Positions 17,918-26,806 of a stretch of DNA of 33,348 nt are shown here, piece after piece. Under the pieces are notes generated by a model. That model made no database searches and was not told the DNA's origin. It was given only the letters and a program-made list of their open reading frames with translations. A program made the translations under genes and the position numbers. The DNA comes from Rhizobacter sp. (GTDB lineage: Bacteria > Pseudomonadota > Gammaproteobacteria > Burkholderiales > Burkholderiaceae_C). Positions within the stretch are counted from its first letter, which is position 1. The number at the start of each line of letters is the position of its first letter. The stretch spans positions 1-33,348 of the forward strand of contig JAKFUQ010000073.1 in assembly GCA_021732645.1 (NCBI GenBank). Reading direction: 5' to 3'.

Positions 17918-18567
17918 TCGAGCACGTCGGACACCAATTCCAGCCGCAGCAGCGGGTTGTCCAGCGACATCAGGCGCTGCTTGTGCTCGGCGCCCATGGG
18001 CAACAACTCGCACCAGCGGTTGGCGACCCAGCCGCAGTCGCCCCAGCGGTAGGGCGGTTGAAACGGCAGTTCCGCCGCGTCGCCCGCCCGCTGCGTGTGG
18101 CTGTGCACCGCCTCGCGCAAGGTGGCCGACACCGACGCCAGATCGCTGGGCACGCCCACCTCGGCGTCGCCGTTCAGCAGCTCGACGTCGGCGACCCACA
18201 GGCCGTGCTTCAGCTGCTCGCGCGAGCGGATGCGAAAGCGCTGGGTGCCCGTGCAGCCTATCGTCATCAGGCCGGGATTCGGCCGCTCCAGGTGGGCTAT
18301 GCGGGCCAGCGTACCGATCTCGTGAAACGCCTCGGGCGCGCCGGGGTCGCGCAGGCCCTCGGGACCGCTTTGCGACGGTGCGCTGCGCACCTCACGGCCC
18401 TCGGTCAGGCAGACGACGCCGAACGGGGTGCCCGCCTTGTGCGCCCGCCCGATCATGTCCAGGTAACGCACTTCAAAAATGCGAAGTGGCAGGTAACCCC
18501 CAGGGAACAGCACGCATCGCAGCGGAAAAAGCGGCAACGCGGTGATTTGGGTCGGTGGCATCTCCAT
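17878..18567 (-). CDS. Lon N-terminal (substrate-binding) domain protein
   Basis: LPLFPLRCVLFPGGYLPLRIFEVRYLDMIGRAHKAGTPFGVVCLTEG...GTLARIAHLERPNPGLMTIGCTGTQRFRI. Confidence 0.92.
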   Translation of the reverse strand: MEMPPTQITALPLFPLRCVLFPGGYLPLRIFEVRYLDMIGRAHKAGTPFGVVCLTEGREVRSAPSQSGPEGLRDPGAPEAFHEIGTLARIAHLERPNPGLMTIGCTGTQRFRIRSREQLKHGLWVADVELLNGDAEVGVPSDLASVSATLREAVHSHTQRAGDAAELPFQPPYRWGDCGWVANRWCELLPMGAEHKQRLMSLDNPLLRLELVSDVLDQTGLAKSLSPRR

Positions 18568-18624
18568 CTGCGGATTGTCACGCCACCCCGACCCGGCTGC
18601 GGGACAGGGATTGCCCTTGTCTTG

Positions 18625-19932
18625 TCAGCCGTGCGGGGTCAGCGCGGCACCCGGTGCGCGGCCCTCGGCACGCAGCAGCGCCTCAAGGCACTGGTCGCGG
18701 ATGCCGTAGAAGCGCTTGATGTCGTCGATCTGCGCCCACACCGCGTCAGTTGGCTGCGGCTGTGCTCGCTTCACGGCCAGGATCATCTTGTTCTTCTGCG
18801 TGTGCTCCAGCGCCACGAACTCGAACACCTGGGTGTCGTAGCCACAGGCGTCGAGCAGCATCGCGCGCAGGCCGTCGGTCAGCATCTCGGCCTGCTGCCC
18901 CCTGTGCACGCCATGCTGCAAGATCGGCCGCAAGGGATGCGGGCTCAGCAGCTGCGGGCGCAGCTCCTTGTGGCAGCACGGCGAGCACAGGATGATGGCC
19001 GCGCCGCCGCGCAGGCCCAGGTGGATGGCGTGGTCGGTGGCGGTGTCGCAGGCGTGCAGCGCGATCATCACGTCGAGGGGCTGCAGCGCACGGCTGCGCA
19101 CATCGCCTTCGTCAAAGCGCAGGCCGACCAGGCCGAGCTGCTGCACCACCGCATTGCCCAGGCGCACCATGTCGCTGCGCAACTCGACGCCGCTCACCTG
19201 TGCTTCGATGCCGGGCTGTTGCAGCAAATGGTCGTGGACGGCAAAGGTCAGGTAGCCCTTGCCTGCGCCGAAATCGACGACGCGCAGCGGACGCTTCTCG
19301 GCAGGCTGCGCCGGGTCGGTATCGAGCAGGCGCGACGCCTGCAAGGCACCGGCAAACACCTCGACGAACTTGTTGATCTGCTTCCACTTGCGCGACATCG
19401 CAGGCACCACCGCATGGTGCGCCGTGGTGACGCCGAGCGCGGTCAGGAACGGCCGGGTCACGTCGACGGTGCGGTGCTTCTCACGGTCGTGCGCGGTGGC
19501 CTGCCCACGCGCCTCGGGCTCGCCGGTCACGGCCGCCTCGCCCGCCGCGTCAGCGATCACCGGCCGTCGGCGCAGCGTGCAAACGCCGCGCTGGCTGATC
19601 ATCAGCTCGACCATGGCATCACGCGTGTGCAGCTGGGCGTGGCGAAACACCGGCCCGAGCAGCTTCCGCAGCCACTGCAGCGCGTCGGCGATCGGCAGGT
19701 TCTTCGTCTCGTCGCGGGTGGCGTAGCGGTACACGAACGACAGGCAGGGCGAGCCGCGCAGCACGATGGGCCGCACGCTGACACGCTTCAGGTCGGCCTC
19801 GGGCCCGCAGTGCCTGGACAGCAGCAGCGACTCGAAGCCCCCGCCATCGAGGCTCGCCGCGCACAGCGCGGCAAAGCGGGCCAGCGTGGCCGCGCCCGGG
19901 GTGGTTGCGGGCAGCGTGTCGCGGGCGGTCAC
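18625..19932 (-). CDS. Class I SAM-dependent methyltransferase, METTL25/Methyltransf_32-like
   Basis: RVVDFGAGKGYLTFAVHDHL, VMIALHACDTATDHAIHLGLRGGAAIILCSPCCHKELRPQL. Confidence 0.82.
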   Translation of the reverse strand: MTARDTLPATTPGAATLARFAALCAASLDGGGFESLLLSRHCGPEADLKRVSVRPIVLRGSPCLSFVYRYATRDETKNLPIADALQWLRKLLGPVFRHAQLHTRDAMVELMISQRGVCTLRRRPVIADAAGEAAVTGEPEARGQATAHDREKHRTVDVTRPFLTALGVTTAHHAVVPAMSRKWKQINKFVEVFAGALQASRLLDTDPAQPAEKRPLRVVDFGAGKGYLTFAVHDHLLQQPGIEAQVSGVELRSDMVRLGNAVVQQLGLVGLRFDEGDVRSRALQPLDVMIALHACDTATDHAIHLGLRGGAAIILCSPCCHKELRPQLLSPHPLRPILQHGVHRGQQAEMLTDGLRAMLLDACGYDTQVFEFVALEHTQKNKMILAVKRAQPQPTDAVWAQIDDIKRFYGIRDQCLEALLRAEGRAPGAALTPHG

Positions 19933-20327
19933 GGGCGGGCGCGATCGCGGCCGTGGCGCTCGCCGCAGTTGGCGCGCTCGGTGGCGTCGACCAAGGCGCT
20001 GCAGCGCGCGGCGCTGTCGTCGATGGCGGCAGGCGGGGTGCCGCGGGCCGCCGGGTCGCGGCTCCGTTCGAGCTTCAACGGCGCGGCCGAAGGCTTCGGG
20101 CCGAGCGGGATGTTGATCTGTGGCGTGACCGTGCCTTCGTGCCGGGCGTTGTCAGCGGGCGACGCGTTGTCGCGCTTTTCCTCCGGCGTCAGCAAACGCG
20201 GCCCAGTCGCGCCCGCCGGGGCCGACGCACTCGCGGCGGGCGGCGGCGGGCCCGGCTCGGCGCGGACAACGGCGCAAGGCAACAGCGCCAGTGCAACCAT
20301 CAACGGCAGGCATCGAATCTTCATCAC
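19929..20327 (-). CDS. Hypothetical exported protein
   Basis: Signal peptide MMKIRCLPLMVALALLPCAVVRA; ATGA overlap with the downstream methyltransferase gene. Confidence 0.7.
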   Translation of the reverse strand: MMKIRCLPLMVALALLPCAVVRAEPGPPPPAASASAPAGATGPRLLTPEEKRDNASPADNARHEGTVTPQINIPLGPKPSAAPLKLERSRDPAARGTPPAAIDDSAARCSALVDATERANCGERHGRDRARP

Positions 20328-20408
20328 CTATCCTCTGCGGGCTGAAAGGCGCCTCGCGGTGCCCCGGTGTAGCACGTTCGGCCGCTGCGGTCGCCAGAAG
20401 ATGTCCTC

Positions 20409-20915
20409 ATGACCCCCCACAACGTCACTGCCCTCACCGATCCACCCGACGCCGACGAGGCGATCCACGAACCCCGGCTGTGGCGCGACCACGGTTGGAC
20501 CGCTCGCGTCATCAAGAACGAGGACGACGAGGGCTGGGCGGTCGAGATGCTGAAGCAGGGCGAGGCCGAGCCCGCGCTGGTCGGCCCGTGGACGATGGGG
20601 CGCGACAAGAAGAACCCGAAGCCGCTGGACACCGCCGCCTTCAACACATTGGTAAAAACGGCCGCCGAAGTGCTGCGCCGGCACGAGCAGGCACTCGACG
20701 CACAGCTGCACCAGCGCGTGGTCGTCGATGGTGATGCCGGCCGCATCACCGTCACGCTCGACATCGTGGCCGACGACGACGATCCCTCTGCCCTGCTCAG
20801 CGCCACCACCGCGGCCGGCGACACGCTGGCGCAGGTGCGCGTGTCGGCCGGCTTTCGTCTGAGCGCCGGCAGCGCCCGCCGCTGGATCGCCGACGACTTT
20901 CGCCGGCCGGACTGA
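20409..20915 (+). CDS. Hypothetical protein (168 aa)
   Basis: MTPHNVTALTDPPDADEAIHEPRLWRDHGWTARVIKNEDDEGWAVEMLKQGEAEPALVGPWTMGRDKKNPKPLD...; protein-like composition. Confidence 0.8.
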   Translation: MTPHNVTALTDPPDADEAIHEPRLWRDHGWTARVIKNEDDEGWAVEMLKQGEAEPALVGPWTMGRDKKNPKPLDTAAFNTLVKTAAEVLRRHEQALDAQLHQRVVVDGDAGRITVTLDIVADDDDPSALLSATTAAGDTLAQVRVSAGFRLSAGSARRWIADDFRRPD

Positions 20916-20934
20916 GCGCGCAGGCTGGGCAGAC

Positions 20935-21438
20935 TCAGCCGACCTCGGGCACGTCGAGTTCGCGCGCGGTCAGCCACAACCGCGCGTCGAACTCGAGCTG
21001 GTGGTAGTCGGGCGCCATGTGGGTGCACAGCGCATAGAACGGCTTGTCGTGGTCGCGCTCCTTCAGGTGTGCCAGCTCGTGCACCACGATCATCTTCAGG
21101 AACGGCGCGGGCGCGTCCTTGAACAGGCTGGCGATGCGGATCTCGCGCTTGGCCTTCAGCCGGCCGCCCTGCACCCGCGACACCGTCGAATGCGTGCCCA
21201 GCGCGTTGCGCAGCACCTGCAGCCGCGGGTCGTAAGCCACCTTCGCGATCGGCGGCGCGCTGCGCATGTGGCGGGTCTTCAGGTCCATCACATAGTCGTA
21301 CAGCGCCGGATCGCTGCGCACCGCGTGGGCCTCGGGGTAGCGCTGCTGCAGGTGCAGGGCCAGCCGACCTTGCGCGATCAGTTCGGCAACGCGCGACAGC
21401 ACATCGGGCGCATAGCCAGCCAGATATTTCAGGCTCAT
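20935..21438 (-). CDS. YgjP-like (WLM/M48-type) metallopeptidase domain protein
   Basis: HELAHLKERDHDKPFYALCTHMAPDYHQLEFDARLWL, zinc HExxH motif. Confidence 0.88.
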   Translation of the reverse strand: MSLKYLAGYAPDVLSRVAELIAQGRLALHLQQRYPEAHAVRSDPALYDYVMDLKTRHMRSAPPIAKVAYDPRLQVLRNALGTHSTVSRVQGGRLKAKREIRIASLFKDAPAPFLKMIVVHELAHLKERDHDKPFYALCTHMAPDYHQLEFDARLWLTARELDVPEVG

Positions 21439-22058
21439 GCGGTGAGCTTCGTTGCCGCGCGTTCCAGCACCAGCAACAGGTTGTTCGCCGGCATCGCCAC
21501 CCGCTCGCGCAAGTGCAGGCCGACCGCATGCGCCTGCGCCAGCACGTCTTCCCGCCGGCGCAGGCCCCAGGCGGGGTGGCGCTCACGCAGGTCCGCATCG
21601 AACGCCTGATTGCCCGGCGAGGTCGGCACCTCGTCTTCGAGGTACGGGCCGTAAAGCACCAGCCGACCGTCGGGCGACAGCACCCGCGCGGCCAGTTGCA
21701 TCAGCGCGGGGCAGGTGGCCCATGGCGAGATGTGCAGCAGGTTGGCGCAAAACACCGCGTCGACCGGGATGGGCAGGCCGACCGCGGGCGCGGCCAGCAC
21801 GTCCAGGTGCAGCGCGGGCCGCACGTTGGCCAAGCCCTCGCACCACGCATCGATCGACGCCAGCGCGAGCGGCTCGGCATCGGTGGGCTGCCAGCGCCAG
21901 CCGGGCAGCCCGGCCGCGACATGCGCCGCATGCTGGCCGGTGCCGCTGGCGATTTCCAGCGCCGTGCCCGACGCCGGCAGCACGCGCTGCAGCTGCGCAA
22001 AGATAGGTGCGCGGTTGCGTTCTGCGGCCGGGCTGTGCTGTCGTGAATCAGAGATCAT
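21435..22058 (-). CDS. DUF938 domain-containing protein (SAM-methyltransferase-like)
   Basis: RNRAPIFAQLQRVLPASGTALEIASGTGQHAAHVAAGLPGWRWQPTDAEP...VFCANLLHISPWATCPALMQLAARVLSPDGRLVLYGPY. Start MISDSRQ at 22058. Confidence 0.9.
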   Translation of the reverse strand: MISDSRQHSPAAERNRAPIFAQLQRVLPASGTALEIASGTGQHAAHVAAGLPGWRWQPTDAEPLALASIDAWCEGLANVRPALHLDVLAAPAVGLPIPVDAVFCANLLHISPWATCPALMQLAARVLSPDGRLVLYGPYLEDEVPTSPGNQAFDADLRERHPAWGLRRREDVLAQAHAVGLHLRERVAMPANNLLLVLERAATKLTA

Positions 22059-22155
22059 GCGAGGATGGTGCACGAAGTCGCCGCCACCTCGAAGTGGCGC
22101 CGCAGGCGCGGGTCTTGCGTACCGCGCACTCACTCAGGCCTCCCGGAGATGCACC

Positions 22156-22485
22156 ATGCCCTCACCCGACCTGGAATCGCTGCGCACCTCAGTGCACACC
22201 GCGTTCTCGCTGGCTCATCTGCTCGAACGCATCGAACGCAGCGGTGGCGCGGTCGACGCACACAGCTACCGCCATGTCGTTGCCCGGCTGCAGGATGCCT
22301 TGTCGGGCCCGCTGCCCGAGTCGGCATTGGCCGCGGTGCTGCGCAGCTATCCGTCGGCGGCGGAAGTGTTCGAGAACATGAACTACGCGCACGCCGGGTT
22401 GTCGTGCGCCTCGCTGGAATGCAAGGTGGCGTCCGAGGTGCAGGCCGCCCAGGCGTTGCGGCGCGCGGCGCAGCGCCGCGCGTAG
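22156..22485 (+). CDS. Hypothetical protein (109 aa)
   Basis: ATG 22156: MPSPDLESLRTSVHTAFSLAHLLERIERSGGAVDAHSYRHVVARLQDALSGPLPESALAAVLRSYPSAAEVFENMNYAHAGLSCASLECKVASEVQ...; the track start at 21715 is an over-extension. Confidence 0.75.
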   Translation: MPSPDLESLRTSVHTAFSLAHLLERIERSGGAVDAHSYRHVVARLQDALSGPLPESALAAVLRSYPSAAEVFENMNYAHAGLSCASLECKVASEVQAAQALRRAAQRRA

Positions 22486-22573
22486 GGTGCACTGTCCTTC
22501 GCTACTGCGGCGACCCGGGCAAGGCGGCGGGCGCCATCGGCTGCATCAGCTGACCACGCGCACCACGAAGGCA

Positions 22574-23371
22574 TCAACCTGCTGGCGCAGGCATCGCGGT
22601 CAGTTCACGCAACCGCTGGTGCGCCGCGTCGTCCCAGGCGATGGGCAGCTGATTCCTGGCCTGCAGATAGTGGTGGGTGAACACGTCGAGGTAGGCTTCC
22701 AGCGTTTGCTCGGCCCGGTGTTCACCGGCCAGGTTCAGGCACAGGGCCGCAACCTCGCTGGTGCAGAAGTGGTCGTTGCGGCGGGAGCGCCGCAGCCTGT
22801 ACTGCGAGACCTGGTCCGGCTGCAGGCTGAGCACCGGCAGGTGGTCGAGGTAGGGGCTTTTGCGGAACATCTTGCGGGCCTCGGCCCAGGTGGCGTCCAG
22901 CAGGATGAACAGCGGGCGTTTGCCGACCACACCATCAGCGGCGCTGTACGATTGAACGCTGTGCACCACGCGCTCGGGTGACACATATTCCCCCGGAAAC
23001 ACCACGTACGGTTGCCACTGCGGGTCGCGCAGCAGGGCCAGCAAGGCCGGGTCGGTCTCGGTGCGGGCCCAGCCGAAGGCAAAGGTGTCGGCCACCACAT
23101 CGGCGATCAACCAGCCGGTGTTGCTGGGCTTGAGCGGCTCGATGTCGGCCATCAGCAGGCACACGCCCGAAAGCGTGGGCACGTTCGGGCGCAAGGCACA
23201 CGTGCAGTGGCTGGGCAGCAGCCGGCAGCCCGCACACCGCTCGCGTTTGAAGCCCCCGCGGGCGAGAAAGGGTTTGGCGCTGCGCGCCAAGCGGGCGGCA
23301 CGCAGAAGTGAGACCGCGTGGGCGGTGGCGCAAGTCAATTCGGTGGCTTCTAGGTTTCGTTCGATGTTCAC
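22574..23371 (-). CDS. tapT: DTW domain tRNA-uridine aminocarboxypropyltransferase (TapT/YfiP-like)
   Basis: CAGCRLLPSHCTC zinc-type cysteines; RPLFILLDATWAEARKMFRKSPYL DTW motif. Start uncertain (GTG 23371 or 23509). Confidence 0.88.
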   Translation of the reverse strand: MNIERNLEATELTCATAHAVSLLRAARLARSAKPFLARGGFKRERCAGCRLLPSHCTCALRPNVPTLSGVCLLMADIEPLKPSNTGWLIADVVADTFAFGWARTETDPALLALLRDPQWQPYVVFPGEYVSPERVVHSVQSYSAADGVVGKRPLFILLDATWAEARKMFRKSPYLDHLPVLSLQPDQVSQYRLRRSRRNDHFCTSEVAALCLNLAGEHRAEQTLEAYLDVFTHHYLQARNQLPIAWDDAAHQRLRELTAMPAPAG

Positions 23372-23432
23372 ACACTCTGCAGTCGCGAGCCGCGTTGCAC
23401 CCTCGTGCCGGCGCACGGCATCATCGGGCGCC

Positions 23433-23825
23433 ATGACGCCTCCGGCCGACAACCCTCCGCAAGCACCGGCGTCGAAGTGCGCAACGCGGGCTACGCGCCG
23501 CACTGGCAAGCATCGTCACCATGTGTATGTCGTCGAACTCGACGACCGCGTGTGGAACGAACCCCGCTTCCGCAAGGCGAACCCCGACCACCAGCTGGGC
23601 AAGCCCTTCGTCTACGTCGGCATGACCGGCCTCGGCCCCGACCTGCGCTTCGACAAGCACAAGGCCGGCATCCAGGCCAACCGTTATGTGTTCGAGTACG
23701 GCCTACGCCTGCTGCCCGCTCTGTACGCCGTCTACAACCCGATGCCCTACGAAGCCGCGCGCGAGATGGAGGTGGAGCTGGCGATCGGGCTGCGCGAGGC
23801 GGGCTATGGTGTGTGGCAAGCGTAA
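23433..23825 (+). CDS. GIY-YIG-like nuclease-fold protein (hypothetical)
   Basis: HHVYVVELDD...KPFVYVGMTGLGPDLRFDKHKAGIQANRYVFEYGLRLLPALY...YEAAREMEVELAIGLREAGYGVWQA resembles GIY-YIG spacing (VYV...YVG...R..H...E). Confidence 0.65.
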   Translation: MTPPADNPPQAPASKCATRATRRTGKHRHHVYVVELDDRVWNEPRFRKANPDHQLGKPFVYVGMTGLGPDLRFDKHKAGIQANRYVFEYGLRLLPALYAVYNPMPYEAAREMEVELAIGLREAGYGVWQA

Positions 23826-24014
23826 CAGGCGCAGCCTGGCTCACTCACGCAGCTCCCGCTTTATTTCGTTCGTAACACGGGCAGCGCGTTTTCAGATCGC
23901 AAGCTGTAGGCGCCGGGCCGCAACCCCACGTTGTGGATGCATGACCAGCCCATGCTGGCGTGCTCAAGATGCTCGGAGCCTATGCGAGCGTCGCTTGAAA
24001 TGAAAGACTGAATC

Positions 24015-24203
24015 ATGAAGAAGAACCTGCTCATCGCTGCCGTGCTGACCACCTTCGCTGCCGTGTCGTTCGCCGCGACACCGGCGCCAACGGCGGCCGC
24101 CTCTGCGGCCACACCGGCCGCGAAGCCGGTGCACAAGGTCAAGCACGCGCACACCGTGAAGAAGGATGCCGCGCCTGCCGCTGCCACGCCGGCGGCCAAG
24201 TAA
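24015..24203 (+). CDS. Small exported Ala/Lys/His-rich protein (acid-shock Asr-like composition)
   Basis: MKKNLLIAAVLTTFAAVSFAATPAPTAAASAATPAAKPVHKVKHAHTVKKDAAPAAATPAAK; clear signal peptide, strong terminator downstream. Confidence 0.75.
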   Translation: MKKNLLIAAVLTTFAAVSFAATPAPTAAASAATPAAKPVHKVKHAHTVKKDAAPAAATPAAK

Positions 24204-24225
24204 GCACACAGCGCTTGCGGTAACA

Positions 24226-24252
24226 GGGCCTGAGGACACTCAGGCCCTTTTT
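24226..24252 (+). terminator. Rho-independent terminator after the small exported protein gene
   Basis: GGGCCTGAG-GACA-CTCAGGCCC-TTTTT: perfect 9-bp stem followed by a T run. Confidence 0.93.
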
Positions 24253-24316
24253 GCGTTCCGGCAATTCGGCCGCGAGGCACGTCTGCCTCGTGGGTGCGGC
24301 TGAGCGGCCAGCGTGT

Positions 24317-25252
24317 CTATGTCGCAGGGGTCTGCGGGCCGGCCGGAACAATGACCTGCAAAACGCCGGGCCGCGTTGAATACCGCAGCGGCGTGTTCAT
24401 CATCGAGACCTCGCCGTCGGTTGCCACGCGGAGGTGCCGATGGTGGGTGTGCACCGTGAACTGCTGCGCGGCCACGACGTCGAAATCGCGGGCCTGCTGA
24501 AGGCGGTGCAGCAACGCCCGCACCGCCAGCTGGAGCAGGCCGAAGCGGCCCATGCGATGGGTCAGATAAAGAGACAGCAAGCCCTGATCGAGCGCGCGCC
24601 GCTCACCGATCTCGAAGCCCTCCATCGTGTAGGCGTTGTTGCCGATGAAGACGAAGGGCGTGCGCCGCGCCAGGGTTTGGCCATCGAGTTCGACCGTCAC
24701 GTCGAGCACAGGGTAGCGGCGTGCTGCGTTGATGCTGGCATCGAGCAGCGCGCGCCACTTGCCGTGACCCAGCCGGTGCTGGCGATGGTTTCGCTCGCGC
24801 ACGATGTCCGGGTACAGGCCCAGGCTCGAGTTGATGATGAACACGCGGCCGTTGACGTCGCCAACGTCGACGGCCTTGCGGTGGCCTGCCGCGACGTTGG
24901 CGATCGCCGCATCTTCATCCAGCGGAATTCCGAGGTCCTTCGCGAAGTGGTTGAGCGTGCCCATGGGCAGAACGCCCAACGGCGTGGTCGTGCCGCACAG
25001 CATGGCGGCAACGGCGCTGACCGTGCCATCTCCGCCACCCGCCACGACGGCGCCGACGCCTGCCGCCACCGCATTGCGCGTCTCGGCGTGAATCTGCTCG
25101 CCGGAGACCTGCAGCACGTTGGGCTGGAGCCCTGCCGCGGCGAGCTTGCCGCGCAGTCGCTCGACGGCTTCCGGTGCGTGCCCGCCGCCTGCGCCCGCGT
25201 TGAGAATCACCGTCACGCGGGGGTCAGTCTTGCGCATTGGCAGTCTCAACAT
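24317..25252 (-). CDS. Diacylglycerol kinase family lipid kinase (DagK/YegS-like)
   Basis: VILNAGAGGGHAPEAVERLRGKL, VVAGGGDGTVSAVAAMLCGTTTPLGVLPMGTLNHFAKDLGIP. Confidence 0.92.
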   Translation of the reverse strand: MLRLPMRKTDPRVTVILNAGAGGGHAPEAVERLRGKLAAAGLQPNVLQVSGEQIHAETRNAVAAGVGAVVAGGGDGTVSAVAAMLCGTTTPLGVLPMGTLNHFAKDLGIPLDEDAAIANVAAGHRKAVDVGDVNGRVFIINSSLGLYPDIVRERNHRQHRLGHGKWRALLDASINAARRYPVLDVTVELDGQTLARRTPFVFIGNNAYTMEGFEIGERRALDQGLLSLYLTHRMGRFGLLQLAVRALLHRLQQARDFDVVAAQQFTVHTHHRHLRVATDGEVSMMNTPLRYSTRPGVLQVIVPAGPQTPAT

Positions 25253-25784
25253 CAGCGCGGTGGCGCGTAAATCTTCTCAGAAAAGCAACGCACAAGGCCA
25301 GCCACAGCACGCCTTCCAGCATCGCGGCGAGCACGTCACTGAGGTAGTGCGCACCGAGGTAGACGCGGGAGGTTGCCACGAGCAGCACCATCACCACCGC
25401 ACCGACAACGATGGCGCCGCGCCGCAGCGCACTTTGCCCAGGCCGCCGCAGCAACAGCAGCACCAGGAAGCCGTAAAACACCGTGGTTGCCGCGGTGTGG
25501 CCACTTGGGAAGCTGTAGCTGGCCAGGGTCACCAGAGGATCTTCGAACTGCGGCCGGGGGCGTTGAAAGACCTGCTTCAGCGCCGCATTGACCAACATGC
25601 CACCCACGACCGACAAGACCAGCAGGCGCAACCAATGATGCTGTTGGCGCAGGTACAGACGCACGCTCAGCGCTGCCGTCATCACCGACACCCCCAGGAT
25701 GCTGTGCCAGTGAGTGATCAGCAGCATGAACTGCGTGAGCACCGGATGGTGGTGGGCATGAAAACCAGGCACTGACAGACACAT
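25224..25784 (-). CDS. Phosphatase PAP2 family protein
   Basis: KQVFQRPRPQ, YSFPSGHTAATTVFYGFLVLLL, TSRVYLGAHYLSDVLAAMLEG. Confidence 0.93.
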   Translation of the reverse strand: MCLSVPGFHAHHHPVLTQFMLLITHWHSILGVSVMTAALSVRLYLRQQHHWLRLLVLSVVGGMLVNAALKQVFQRPRPQFEDPLVTLASYSFPSGHTAATTVFYGFLVLLLLRRPGQSALRRGAIVVGAVVMVLLVATSRVYLGAHYLSDVLAAMLEGVLWLALCVAFLRRFTRHRADVETANAQD

Positions 25785-25933
25785 CGGACAAGCTTGAATC
25801 CATGGGCGCTAGGCTACGCGAAGGGCCATGAAATGACGTTGGGTGGGTGCGAAGCGCGGCGTCGGCGCAGGTTTCCGGCGGTCCTTAAATTGGGGCTTCG
25901 GCCGCAGGCCAACTTGGGCGTTCGCCGGCGGGT

Positions 25934-26074
25934 TCAGTTGGCGCGGGCGAGCCAGGAAAGAATGTCGTAGCCCTCTTGGTCGCCGCGAACTTGAGAGTTG
26001 TGTTCGATGCGCCCGGCCAATACTTCTTGACCTGCGTGGATCAGCAGCTTCGTCTCCCTCAGGCGCTTAAGCTG
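25934..26074 (-). pseudogene. Remnant resembling a DUF3883 domain N-terminal segment
   Basis: Open frame without start: QLKRLRETKLLIHAGQEVLAGRIEHNSQVRGDQEGYDILSWLARAN*; resembles the ...xxLAxxIEHxSxxxGDxxGYDILSF... entry of DUF3883 domains but stops before the IEVKTT core. Confidence 0.5.
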
Positions 26075-26678
26075 TCACAAGATCACGCCACGCTGCCTGC
26101 AGCGTATCTGGTGTGCAGGCGTAGCGCCCGCCGAGCATCCAGTTGTTTTTCCCACTCGGGTGGTACACCCATCGCCACGGGACCCCTCTTGCGTCAAGAA
26201 AGGCGCGTGCCGCTTCGCGTGTTTTGGCACCCAGGACGAGTACACCACCCGGCTGCAGCCGATCTAGGAGCGTACCTAGCCGTGGTAGCCCGGCGCGAAG
26301 TTGAGCCGAGGTCACAACACTTTGCGTATTAGGGCCAATGCTGCCAAGACAAAGATTCGTATACGCGATTTCGGGCCACCACTGGGAAGCGGTAATTCCG
26401 AGCTTGCTTTCGAGGGTGTCGAATAAAAGATCCGTACGCAGTCCATCCAGGCACTGCTGCCAGTAGACATCGTCGTACTCGGATTCGGCATCGTATGTCC
26501 CTGCATAGCTCTCGCCGAGTACAAATATTGAGCGCGTCTTCTGAAACGCCTCGCCGACCCACGGTCGATCAGGATCGATTGCCCGGGTGGGGTGCGCGCT
26601 GTGGTCTATCTGCAAGTACAGGATCTCCGACGTAGGGCGCCTAGTTAACTGCTTCGGCGCGCAAGCGCTGACAAGCAC
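26067..26678 (-). CDS. Uracil-DNA glycosylase superfamily-like hypothetical protein
   Basis: RPWVGEAFQKTRSIFVLGESYAGTY, IAYTNLCLGSIGPNTQS, PGGVLVLGAKTREAARAFLDARGVPWRWVYHPSG suggest a UDG-type fold; start uncertain. Confidence 0.5.
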   Translation of the reverse strand: MLVSACAPKQLTRRPTSEILYLQIDHSAHPTRAIDPDRPWVGEAFQKTRSIFVLGESYAGTYDAESEYDDVYWQQCLDGLRTDLLFDTLESKLGITASQWWPEIAYTNLCLGSIGPNTQSVVTSAQLRAGLPRLGTLLDRLQPGGVLVLGAKTREAARAFLDARGVPWRWVYHPSGKNNWMLGGRYACTPDTLQAAWRDLVTA

Positions 26679-26806
26679 TTAGCGCAGTCGGCACCACGGG
26701 GCTCCGCCGCAAGCGGCAGAAGTTGATGCGACTGGCTGTTCATCGCGCCAAATCTACCGCTCAAGCTAAGCCGAGCCCACGCCAAGGACTGCCCGGCTGG
26801 CTCGGT

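Noticed and set aside
17053-20412. 1119-aa plus-strand ORF
   Set aside because: Spans several well-supported genes in other frames (PAP2, Lon-N, methyltransferase); R/A/Q/H-rich artefact.
25843-25940. Possible integron attC-like or cassette boundary near the DUF3883 remnant
   Set aside because: Short GC-rich dyads are present but no convincing RYYYAAC/GTTRRRY core pair was found.
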